Origin: Campylobacterota bacterium
GTDB taxonomy: Bacteria > Campylobacterota > Campylobacteria > Campylobacterales > Thiovulaceae
NCBI GenBank assembly: GCA_030152305.1
Contig: JASKOM010000002.1
Coordinates: 1-64,000, forward strand
Reading direction: 5' to 3'
DNA length: 64,000 nucleotides
Shown here: one piece after another, positions 10,402 through 18,300 of the stretch
How positions within the stretch are numbered: position 1 is the stretch's first letter
Layout: each line of letters starts with the position of its first letter
Notes under the pieces: model-generated
Databases searched by the model: none
Seen by the model: the letters and a program-made list of their open reading frames with translations, nothing else
What the model was told of the DNA's origin: nothing
Made by a program: the position numbers and the translations under genes

Positions 10402-10449
10402 ATGCCTAAATATAACTCGAAAAGACTTTCAGGAATTAAGTTATGTTAA
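10402..10449 (+). CDS. Putative 15-residue leader peptide before Bro-N gene
   Basis: A mini frame (MPKYNSKRLSGIKLC) starts at an ATG preceded by AAAGG and its stop codon overlaps the start of the Bro-N gene. This geometry would couple translation of the two. It is very short, so it may be a remnant rather than a real peptide. Confidence 0.25.
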   Translation: MPKYNSKRLSGIKLC

Positions 10450-11216
10450 ATAATTACGAAGAATTTGAAAATGTAACTGTTCAAAAAGTTTGGCATAAAA
10501 ATGAATGGTATTTTTCTGTTACGGATATTATCGCTGTTTTGACTGATAGCAAAGATCCAAAAGCATATTGGCGACAACTCAAAAAACGAGAAACTCAACT
10601 CGTGACAATTTGTCACGGTTTGAAAATGACCGCAAAAGACGGAAAAATGAGACTTTCTGATGTTGTTAATTTAGAAAGCAGTTTGCGATTGATTCAGTCT
10701 ATTCCATCAAAAAAAGCTGAACCTTTTAAATTATGGTTGGCAAAAGTTGGAAAAGAACGAATTCTTGAAGAGCAAAATCCCGAATTGATTCAAGAAAGAG
10801 CAATTGAAACTTATAGAAAAAAAGGTTATTCAATTGAATGGATCGAAGATAGACTTAAAGGGATTATCGTAAGAAAACTGCTTACTGACGAATGGAAAGA
10901 CAAAGGAACTACTTCACCAAAGCAGTTTGCAATTATTACAAATACTGTTTCAAATGAAACTTTTGGAGTGCCAATTAATAAACACAAAACTATCAAAGGT
11001 TTATCTCAAAAAGAGAATTTGCGAGATTATATGACAAGCTTAGAATTAACAATTCAAATATCTCAACAGGAAGATCCTTCGACTTTTGCCGAAAACATAG
11101 AAGTAGCAAAAAGTGGTGGGCAAATCGCTGGAGACACACGAAAAGCTATCGAAAAAAGACTTGGCAAAAGTGTAATCGAAATTAATTCAAAACTGCTTTT
11201 AACCTCATCAAAATAA
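10443..11216 (+). CDS. Bro-N domain antirepressor-like protein
   Basis: Phage-antirepressor-type protein of 257 residues. The N-terminal 100 residues match the BRO-N fold (VWHKNEWYFSVTDIIAVL; then a helix pair ending in KPFKLWLAKVG-like sequence). The C-terminal half, with the IEWIEDRLKGIIVRKLLTDEWKDKG stretch, is shared with DinD-like/Bro-N proteins found in mobile islands. It probably binds DNA or a repressor, but no target is visible. AGGA precedes the ATG. The gene lies in an accessory patch bounded by a hairpin repeat and carries the octamer ACCTCATC at 11202. Confidence 0.75.
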   Translation: MLNNYEEFENVTVQKVWHKNEWYFSVTDIIAVLTDSKDPKAYWRQLKKRETQLVTICHGLKMTAKDGKMRLSDVVNLESSLRLIQSIPSKKAEPFKLWLAKVGKERILEEQNPELIQERAIETYRKKGYSIEWIEDRLKGIIVRKLLTDEWKDKGTTSPKQFAIITNTVSNETFGVPINKHKTIKGLSQKENLRDYMTSLELTIQISQQEDPSTFAENIEVAKSGGQIAGDTRKAIEKRLGKSVIEINSKLLLTSSK

Positions 11217-11222
11217 CTTCTC

Positions 11223-11363
11223 GTCATCCCGAATTCTTTTTGGGATCTAATTTAATTATTTTGTTAATTTTTTATTTATTTTTGAAGTTGTTATAATTTG
11301 AGAGTTTTTTTGTCTTTCACCAGAGAGTTGCAATCTCTTTTTGTTAGGCAAAAAACAAAATCT
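11223..11363 (+). repeat. Leader repeat, copy 2
   Basis: Second copy of the 10250-10378 leader, with about ten extra A/T bases in the middle. The TATAAT and the terminator-like AGAGA...TCTCT-T5 hairpin are conserved, although the loop sequence differs. It precedes the broken coiled-coil gene, so two unrelated genes share one leader. Confidence 0.6.
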
Positions 11364-11391
11364 AATTTTTAGAAAGTGGTGGAATTATGCC

Positions 11392-12052
11392 ATGAAGACA
11401 AATCAAAAGATGACGGTTCAAATATATGAATTTGGAACTTTAAAAATTGGACATCTTACTCAAATGGGTGATGTTACTCAAGTTATTGAAATGGGAAATA
11501 GAAATCGTATATTAAACGGACTCCCACCAATTCCTTCCGCAAATTTATGCACTCAAAACTCAACTTAAACAGCTTGAAATTGATTTTTTAACTCTTTCCG
11601 AACGATTCGATGAGGTTTCTAAAACGATCGAAGCTTTTAACAGCCGTTATATTTTGCGACTTGGAAATATAATTTATCAAATATTATTTTTGAGAAAATT
11701 AATATCGCAAAAATATCAAAATGAGTTTGAACATTTTGAATCGCAATTCAAAAAAGAACAGAAACAAGAATCAGCGAAAGCAAAAATATCAGAAACTGAT
11801 CAAAAAAATCTGAAAAAAGGCAATTTCGAAACTGAAGCTGAAAAAATAAACAAACTTGAAATTATCAAAAACAAAATAGCCGTAATGCAAGAAAAAATAA
11901 AAAACATAAACTTAAGTATAAATAGATTAGAAAACAGCGACGATTATTTACAAATACAGGCATTAAATGGCGAAGCAAACTGGAATAAATATTTTGACCT
12001 CATCGAAAAAGATCTCAAAAACGAACTGCAAGAACTTCAAAAACAAAATTAA
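11392..12052 (+). pseudogene. Frameshifted coiled-coil protein gene
   Basis: The first frame (from ATG 11392, with GGTGGA upstream) encodes MKTNQKMTVQIYEFGTLK and about 35 more residues, and ends at 11568. A second frame picks up at about 11543 and continues to 12052 with a long Glu/Lys/Gln-rich coiled coil (KTQLKQLEIDFLTLSERF...). Around 11545 the two frames would join smoothly as ...PSAN-LYALKTQ if one base were restored, so a one-base deletion is likely. The coiled coil resembles helical regions of some J-domain-like bacterial proteins, but no J domain is present. Function unknown. Confidence 0.6.
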
Positions 12053-12091
12053 ATCGAGAATCTAAAAATTACAAAATATAAACTTTGAAAT

Positions 12092-12120
12092 AATTAGATC
12101 CCGAAATAAATTCAGGATGA
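12092..12120 (-). repeat. Hairpin repeat, inverted third copy
   Basis: On the minus strand this reads as a variant of the element that opens the two leader repeats (TCATCCTGAATTTATTTCGGGATCTAATT). It stands in inverted orientation on the right of the Bro-N/coiled-coil patch, so the patch is bounded by inverted hairpin elements. This is similar to small non-autonomous repeats, although no target-site duplication is evident. Confidence 0.55.
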
Positions 12121-12136
12121 CAAAAAACATAGAATC

Positions 12137-14293
12137 TCAATGGAATTCGTAATCAAATCCACCCAATGGATAAAGTTCTATTAAAAAATATAACATGCTA
12201 TTTCTTTGAGTTTCAGCACCTATATTTGTCGAAATAGGAATTTCTTCTTGTTTATATTGAAATTTATAATTCCAACATCTTTTTGACATGTTATAACCGA
12301 TTCCCCAACTTTTTGTAGAATCTTTAACGATATCGTATGAATAATTTCCAAATAACGAATATTGAGCATTTAATTTCATTGATGCTTCAGTTGAAAAAAA
12401 TTCCAGATAATTATCTTCTTTTTCATGATTTAAAAAATGAGACAATTCATATTTATAAAATTTATCATCATAATTAATCGTTGATGAAAGTTTTAGAACT
12501 TTGCCCATATCAAATGAATAATTTAAATTATTATAAATATATAAATCATCTGAAATATTTAATTTAAATTCATTGCCGAGAACATCTAATTTTATTATTT
12601 TGCCATCTTCGATAACAACAGGTTGCTGAAAAGCATGATAAAAAATTTCTTTACCGTTTCGATCATTTAAATGTTCAGCAAATCGTAATTCTAAAGAACT
12701 ATCAATTGCTTTTTCTCGTTGAAATTCGCAAGGATCACCAACTTGACACACCTCATCGCTATTTTCAATTGGAGTATAAAAACCGCTTTTATGGACAATA
12801 TCAGGTAATATTAAACTTGCTCCAAAATCAATCGAATGAAACGAGCCATCACTATTTTTTCTTCCCAAATCTGTAAATAAATCTATTTGATGATAATGTC
12901 TAAAATAAAAATTTTTATCTTCTTGATATAAATCTGTATTTGCAAAATCGATATATGCACCATAAAAATTTTCTGTTATTTTTAATTTTAAATAATCATC
13001 AAGCAAATTCCAATGAAAAGATACTGGAATCGACATATCATATAAATCTGCCGTTGTGCCTTCAAGACGGTAAAAATTTTTATAATTAAAATCTACATCA
13101 TATAAAATATTCGACGAGAAACTATTTAAGCCGTAATGATATTTGAATTGTGGTAAAGTCTGTAAAGTTTGACGATTATTTGATTGACTCGTATCGATAA
13201 TATATTTATTATATAAACCAAAAGTATTATTGCCTTTAGAAACTTGATAATTTATTTTACTTTCGATGAGGTTACTAATTTCGTTTTCTTCGTTCTTTTG
13301 ATTGTTATTTTCTATTTTTGTATCTGTTTGATGCAAAGAAATATATGAAATATCATTTAAATATTTCATGTCAATTAATAAATTATCATCGATATTCCAA
13401 AATAAATTATCACTTTTATAAAATACATCTAAGCCATAATGTTTCATATTAGATAATTTATATTCTTTTGTATAGCTATCATTTTCGAAAAAGATACCAG
13501 AACTTATTTCACCTTTTGAATATAGCGAATCAGCGAATCTATATTTTGCATATATTCCGCCTCCTCGATTTGTTCGTATTTGCGGTGCAACTTCATAATC
13601 TGACCACCAATTTGGAACATAATAAATCGGTTGTGAATAATATAAACCTTCGCTTGTTGAAAGTCCTATTTTTGGAACAAGTAATCCTGTTTTTCGTTCG
13701 CGATTAATCGAGAAATTTAAATACGGAATATATAAAACGGGTATATCTGTTGCATATAACAAGACATTATATAATTCAAAGTATTGATTTTTTTTATGAT
13801 AAAAACCTTCTTCGATGTAAAAACCCCAATCTGGATTTTCACTTCTACAACTTGATAAAAATGTATTTTTTAATGCAAATTTTTCTTCTGTTACATTTGA
13901 TTCATTTGAATAAAGCCAAATATGTCTTGGTTTGTGATATAAAAACATATTTTTTATTGTTGCATTTCCGTTAAGTCCAACTTTTGCATAATCGCCGATA
14001 AAAAAATACAAACCTTTTTCAACGAGTGAAACATTGCCAAAAAATTCGATTTCTCTCTTTTTTTGGTCATAAACAATCGAATCTGATCTCATATATTTAT
14101 CTTCAAATAAAACTGTTGCATTTTCGTGAGCGATTATAAAATTTTTTTCAACGGAAATTTCTTTTGATAAAAATCTTATTTCGCCATCCTCTTTTTGATT
14201 TTGAGCTTGACTTTGATCCACTATAAGAGGAGAAGCAAATAAAATTGTTGATATTGACGAAATATAAAAAATTTTTAAATATTTATTGCACAT
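12137..14293 (-). CDS. lptD: LPS-assembly outer-membrane protein LptD
   Basis: Outer-membrane translocon that inserts lipopolysaccharide into the outer leaflet. It has an N-terminal signal segment (about residues 1-30), a periplasmic OstA-like jellyroll (ATVLFEDKYMRSDSIVYDQKKREIEFFGNV), and a long beta barrel containing the IPYLNFSINRERKTGLLVPKIG landmark. Cys149 (FLSSCRSENPDW), Cys536/Cys542 (EVCQVGDPC) and a late Cys may form the disulfides. The 718 residues are typical for the phylum. Its start overlaps the stop of the RDD gene by eleven bases. Confidence 0.9.
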   Translation of the reverse strand: MCNKYLKIFYISSISTILFASPLIVDQSQAQNQKEDGEIRFLSKEISVEKNFIIAHENATVLFEDKYMRSDSIVYDQKKREIEFFGNVSLVEKGLYFFIGDYAKVGLNGNATIKNMFLYHKPRHIWLYSNESNVTEEKFALKNTFLSSCRSENPDWGFYIEEGFYHKKNQYFELYNVLLYATDIPVLYIPYLNFSINRERKTGLLVPKIGLSTSEGLYYSQPIYYVPNWWSDYEVAPQIRTNRGGGIYAKYRFADSLYSKGEISSGIFFENDSYTKEYKLSNMKHYGLDVFYKSDNLFWNIDDNLLIDMKYLNDISYISLHQTDTKIENNNQKNEENEISNLIESKINYQVSKGNNTFGLYNKYIIDTSQSNNRQTLQTLPQFKYHYGLNSFSSNILYDVDFNYKNFYRLEGTTADLYDMSIPVSFHWNLLDDYLKLKITENFYGAYIDFANTDLYQEDKNFYFRHYHQIDLFTDLGRKNSDGSFHSIDFGASLILPDIVHKSGFYTPIENSDEVCQVGDPCEFQREKAIDSSLELRFAEHLNDRNGKEIFYHAFQQPVVIEDGKIIKLDVLGNEFKLNISDDLYIYNNLNYSFDMGKVLKLSSTINYDDKFYKYELSHFLNHEKEDNYLEFFSTEASMKLNAQYSLFGNYSYDIVKDSTKSWGIGYNMSKRCWNYKFQYKQEEIPISTNIGAETQRNSMLYFLIELYPLGGFDYEFH

Positions 14294-14738
14294 TTACCAC
14301 GATTGTTTTTGCTAATTTATCATGCCAACCTTGTCTATGTTGATCGAATATTGCCCATAAAAATCCAAGATAAAACACTGATTCACTGAATAATCTGACA
14401 AATGATCTTATTAAAGATTGCATAATTGACGGTGTATGAAAACCGTATTGATCTATAACTTTTATTTTTAGTAGCATTTTGCCTATTGATGCACCATATA
14501 AATATATAAAAATTGCATGATATAAAAATTTTACAACCATGAATTCTAAGACTAACGAATTAATCCATAAAATTACGGCTTCAGGATCAGCATCACTTGA
14601 AATCGAATCTGATATAACGATAAAAAGAAGAATCGCAAGAATAAAATCATCGATTACATGAGCTACTGTTCGGCGATCTGTCGAAGCTAATTTTAGATCT
14701 TCGTAATATAATTTTTTTTCTAAATCAAAATCTTGCAT
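14283..14738 (-). CDS. RDD-family membrane protein
   Basis: 151 residues with three hydrophobic segments and the RDD signature at the first one (ASTDRRTVAHVIDDFILAIL). The conserved second region is GASIGKMLLKIKVID. RDD proteins are small inner-membrane proteins of mostly unknown function, some linked to ion transport. Adjacency to lptD, with overlapping ends, is a recurring arrangement in Campylobacterota and suggests envelope-related co-expression. Confidence 0.8.
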   Translation of the reverse strand: MQDFDLEKKLYYEDLKLASTDRRTVAHVIDDFILAILLFIVISDSISSDADPEAVILWINSLVLEFMVVKFLYHAIFIYLYGASIGKMLLKIKVIDQYGFHTPSIMQSLIRSFVRLFSESVFYLGFLWAIFDQHRQGWHDKLAKTIVVNVQ

Positions 14739-14761
14739 TAATTATCTCTTATTTATTTTAA

Positions 14762-15064
14762 TTATTTTAGAGCTTGTGCAAAATGTTCTAATACACCAAC
14801 AATAAATAAATCTATAAATTGCAATGCTATTAATAAAATTAGCGGTGCAAAATCTATACCGTTCATGCTTGTTGTTGGAAAATAACTTCGTATTAAATTA
14901 TACGGCGGTTGAGTTATTTTTTTTGCTGTCATTACAATTGGATTATATGGATCTGCTCCAATCCATGAAGCTACGATTGTTCCTATAACAATCATGATAT
15001 ATAAAAATATTAACGAATGTAAAATCGTTGCTACTGACTCAAATAAAATTGCAAGAACTACCAT
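14762..15064 (-). CDS. YggT-family membrane protein
   Basis: 100 residues, two hydrophobic segments and the family core SWIGADPYNPIVMTAKKITQPPYNLIRSYFP. YggT proteins are small inner-membrane proteins associated with osmotic-shock tolerance or cell-envelope organisation in other bacteria; the mechanism is not known. It lies between pyrF and the RDD gene with short gaps and is probably co-transcribed. Confidence 0.82.
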   Translation of the reverse strand: MVVLAILFESVATILHSLIFLYIMIVIGTIVASWIGADPYNPIVMTAKKITQPPYNLIRSYFPTTSMNGIDFAPLILLIALQFIDLFIVGVLEHFAQALK

Positions 15065-15076
15065 TATTTTATTTTC

Positions 15077-15772
15077 CTATTTTTTTATTTTTATTTCTTC
15101 GAGAATTTTTTCTACGACTGAACGGGGATCTTTTGATTGATAAATTGGACGACCAACAACGATAAAATCAGAAAGATTATTTTTTGCTGTTTCTATTGTT
15201 CCGACTCTTTCTTGGTCATTTTTATTTTCACCAAATGGTCGAATGCCAGGGGTTAAAGTTATAAAATTCGATGAGGTAAGTTCTTTTATTTTTTTACTTT
15301 CGAAAACAGAAGAAACAACACCGTCAATACCATTTTTATAACTCATTTCAGCGAAATCCAAACTTTTATCAAGAACATTTTTATTATATATTTTATAAAA
15401 GTCGTTTTCATCAAAAGATGTCAAAGCCGTTACAGATAAAACAATTGGTCTGTTTTTTCGAGAATTTAATCTTTTCATGACTTCTCGCATTGCTTTTTCA
15501 CCAGCTGAAGCATGAATATTAAACATATCAATTCCTAAATCAGCAATCGATTCAGAAGCATCTGCCATTGTGTTCGGAATATCATATAACTTTAGGTCAA
15601 GAAAAATTTTAAGATCAGGATCAATATTTTTTACCTCATCGATAATTTTTCTGCCATCGCGAATATAACTTCGCAAACCAATTTTAATCCAAACAGGCAA
15701 ATTTTTAAGCTGTTTAACTAAATTAATATTATCAGATTCGTGTTCGAGATCTAATGCAACAGATAATTTCAA
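15077..15772 (-). CDS. pyrF: Orotidine 5'-phosphate decarboxylase
   Basis: Last step of UMP synthesis. The catalytic motif FLDLKLYDIPNT carries the Asp-Lys-Asp charge network; the C-terminal LTPGIRPFG and FIVVGRPI segments bind the phosphate. The 231 residues are standard. It contains two octamer copies (15270, 15633); no further copy follows until 24068. Confidence 0.95.
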   Translation of the reverse strand: MKLSVALDLEHESDNINLVKQLKNLPVWIKIGLRSYIRDGRKIIDEVKNIDPDLKIFLDLKLYDIPNTMADASESIADLGIDMFNIHASAGEKAMREVMKRLNSRKNRPIVLSVTALTSFDENDFYKIYNKNVLDKSLDFAEMSYKNGIDGVVSSVFESKKIKELTSSNFITLTPGIRPFGENKNDQERVGTIETAKNNLSDFIVVGRPIYQSKDPRSVVEKILEEIKIKK

Positions 15773-15786
15773 GATGAAGCCTTTGT

Positions 15787-16056
15787 TTAACCGTGTTTAA
15801 GTTTATAGCCAATAATCGTAAGAGTTAAAGAAATAGTTACGATATTAGAAATAATAATAGGATAATCTTTTATCAAGATGCCATAAAAAAGCCAAATAGA
15901 CATACCAGTAGTTAATAAAATATATGTCCAAAGTGAAATCGATTTCGTGTCATGAGTTTTAATAACTTTGACAACTTGAGGAAGTTGAGAAACACTTGTA
16001 ATTGTTCCTGCAAGAAAACCTAAATATTTAACAAGTTCATGATTAATATCAAACAT
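15787..16056 (-). CDS. SemiSWEET-type PQ-loop transporter
   Basis: 89 residues with three transmembrane helices and the PQ-loop motif TSVSQLPQVVKVIKTHDTKS. One triple-helix bundle is the size of bacterial SemiSWEET proteins, which dimerise to move sugars across the inner membrane. The substrate cannot be assigned. It sits between pyrF and a small unknown gene in the same orientation. Confidence 0.8.
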   Translation of the reverse strand: MFDINHELVKYLGFLAGTITSVSQLPQVVKVIKTHDTKSISLWTYILLTTGMSIWLFYGILIKDYPIIISNIVTISLTLTIIGYKLKHG

Positions 16057-16067
16057 GTAAAAATTAA

Positions 16068-16334
16068 TTAATTACATTCTGTAATATGAAGACATCTTAT
16101 AATAGTTTCGAATATTTCACCAGATTGTTTATCGTAATCATCGTGATATTCGATTGTTGTTTCGAGAATATCATCAACTTCGCTTTCTGATACAGAAATA
16201 TTTGAATCATTTAAAGGAACTCTTTTTTCGATTGTTTTTCTAATTTGTTCTCGTTGTTCTTGAGTATATGCAACAATTGTTAAAGACGAATATCTTTCTT
16301 CAGAATGATGAATTGCGACTATTTGCTTATCCAA
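16068..16334 (-). CDS. Small acidic protein of unknown function
   Basis: 88 residues, not recognised. The N-terminal part looks like a beta strand-helix unit (IVAIHHSEERYSSLTIVAY, then QEQREQIRKTIEKRV), followed by an acidic segment and a His/Cys-bearing tail (IIRCLHITEC). It follows the strand and spacing of the pyrF group, so it is probably their first gene. There is no membrane segment or signal peptide. Confidence 0.55.
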   Translation of the reverse strand: MDKQIVAIHHSEERYSSLTIVAYTQEQREQIRKTIEKRVPLNDSNISVSESEVDDILETTIEYHDDYDKQSGEIFETIIRCLHITECN

Positions 16335-16493
16335 AATTTATACCTTTATAAAAAAATAATTTAATTAGAATTATAAGATTAAAAACTAGAAAGGACTCTT
16401 ATATTTAATTTTCATAATAAAATGCCAAATTATTAGATAATAATTATCGGTTAATTGTTTTACAATGTCAAAAAATTAAAGGTAACATAAAAA

Positions 16494-17369
16494 ATGTATT
16501 CGGCTCAAATAAATAGAAATAATCCAATGGCTTTTGTTTTTCTTGTAGATCAATCTGGTTCAATGAGTGAATTAAGCAGTACAAAAGATGAAAACGGAAA
16601 TCCAATTACAATGGCGGTAGCTGTTGCTGATGCAATTAATAATATTCTTGAAGAACTTGTTAATAGTGCAACTCGTGATGATGGTGTTCGTGATTATTTT
16701 GAAGTGGCTCTAATTGGTTATGGCGGTGATGAAACTTTCCTATGGGAAAATAACTTAAAAGGTAAATCTTTTGCGAAAATATCAGAAATTAAAGACAATG
16801 CAAGTCAAAAAACTTATGTCGTAGAAAATATAATTCGTGGCAAAATATTTGAAGAAGAACATGTGCAATTATTATGGCTAACTCCAAAAGCTATGAACAA
16901 TACACCAATGCGAGGAGCTTTCAAAACAGCTGAAAAAGAAATCAAAACATGGGTTTCAAATCATCCAGATTCTTTTCCGCCAATCGTAATTAATATAACT
17001 GATGGTCAAGCAAATGATGTAACTTCTGAAAATGATATGCTTTATGCTTCTCAAGAAATAAAAAATATCGAAACTTCAGACGGTAATTCTATTGTTATTA
17101 ACATACATTTATCAAATGGTGGTCAGCAAGTTATTTTTCCAAGTGATTTATCTGAAATAGCACATTTAAATAATTATGCTCAAATGCTTTTCAAAATGTC
17201 TTCAGTTGTTCCGCAATATTGGAATCAAAATATTCAAGATGTTTTTAAAAAACAATCTATTGGTAAAGATATCGTTGGAATGGGTGTCAATGTAAATATG
17301 CTTGGTCTTGCAAAAATGTTAAACATCGGAACTCGTGTAGCAACTAAAGATGCTGGTTTTATGTTATAA
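16494..17369 (+). CDS. VWA-domain protein (TerY-like)
   Basis: Von Willebrand A domain with a complete MIDAS: DQSGS at residues 19-23, the Thr in NNTPMRGAF, and the Asp in NITDGQAND. Its 291 residues form a single domain, with no signal peptide, so it is cytoplasmic. It opens an operon with a PP2C phosphatase and a Ser/Thr kinase. That trio is the TerY-P triad described in comparative genomics of tellurite/stress-resistance systems. A TACAAT (16461-16466) and AAAGG precede the start. The function of the trio is unproven. Confidence 0.85.
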   Translation: MYSAQINRNNPMAFVFLVDQSGSMSELSSTKDENGNPITMAVAVADAINNILEELVNSATRDDGVRDYFEVALIGYGGDETFLWENNLKGKSFAKISEIKDNASQKTYVVENIIRGKIFEEEHVQLLWLTPKAMNNTPMRGAFKTAEKEIKTWVSNHPDSFPPIVINITDGQANDVTSENDMLYASQEIKNIETSDGNSIVINIHLSNGGQQVIFPSDLSEIAHLNNYAQMLFKMSSVVPQYWNQNIQDVFKKQSIGKDIVGMGVNVNMLGLAKMLNIGTRVATKDAGFML

Positions 17370-17397
17370 CTGATATGAAATATTTTTTTAATAAATC

Positions 17398-18297
17398 ATG
17401 AACAACGAAGAACAATTAGAACATAAAATTCATGAACCTTCAACATCAAGCATGAATAATCCTGATTGTGAAATAATTGAACAAAAATCAAAATATAACA
17501 TTCAAGAATTTTCAATGTCAAAAATGAATGAATCTAGCGAACGAGAAAATGAAGATTCTGTTGATTTTATAGATGATGATGAACAAATTATTTCAGCTAT
17601 TTCTGATGGAGCTGGTGGTGTTGGTTTGTTATCTTCAAAATGGTCAAAATGTATTGTTGAAAATTTTATAAAAAAGCAACCAACAAAAGCATCGATTGAC
17701 GATTGGCTCGGCGAATTTTCACATTCTTTTAGTTCTGATAAACAGTTTAATGATGTGTTTAAAAAAACAAAGTTTCGAAAAGAGGGAAGTTTTGCTTCCC
17801 TTTGTGGAGCTGTAATAAATAAAAATAGCAATAAAATATATTCGATTTCTTACGGTGATTCAATGCTTTTACATTTTGATAAAGATTGGTCGTTAAAATA
17901 CAGAAATCCAAATATATATTTGTCTGATTTTTCAAAGTTTCCTCATTTATTAAATTGGAAAGATATTGCTAAATCTAATTTAACAACTGAAGAAAATAGC
18001 GATTTCGATGTCGAAGATAAATTAATCTTAGCTTCAGATGGCTTAGCTTTTATGTTGTTGTCTATTTATTTATTGCAAGATACAACAAAAAAATATGATC
18101 AAGAAATAAATTTAATGCTCGAAAAACCTGATTTAAATCATTATTATTTCGAAAAATTAAAAAATTCTGATTATAAAATTAGCGATGTTGTTAAAGATTT
18201 ATGTTCTGATTTCGAAACAAATATAAAAATATTTTACGACAATAATTGCTTAACAAATGATGATTATTCGTTTGTATTTATCGAAAGGCTATCGTAA
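17398..18297 (+). CDS. PP2C-family protein phosphatase
   Basis: Metal-dependent Ser/Thr phosphatase of 299 residues. The metal-binding motifs are recognisable: SDGAGG (about residue 69), YGDSMLL (about 152), LASDGLA (about 213) and the terminal NDDYSFVFIE. The first 50 residues are a low-complexity, probably flexible tail. It lies 28 bases after the VWA gene and three bases before the kinase, so it probably opposes that kinase. Confidence 0.82.
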   Translation: MNNEEQLEHKIHEPSTSSMNNPDCEIIEQKSKYNIQEFSMSKMNESSERENEDSVDFIDDDEQIISAISDGAGGVGLLSSKWSKCIVENFIKKQPTKASIDDWLGEFSHSFSSDKQFNDVFKKTKFRKEGSFASLCGAVINKNSNKIYSISYGDSMLLHFDKDWSLKYRNPNIYLSDFSKFPHLLNWKDIAKSNLTTEENSDFDVEDKLILASDGLAFMLLSIYLLQDTTKKYDQEINLMLEKPDLNHYYFEKLKNSDYKISDVVKDLCSDFETNIKIFYDNNCLTNDDYSFVFIERLS

Positions 18298-18300
18298 TTT

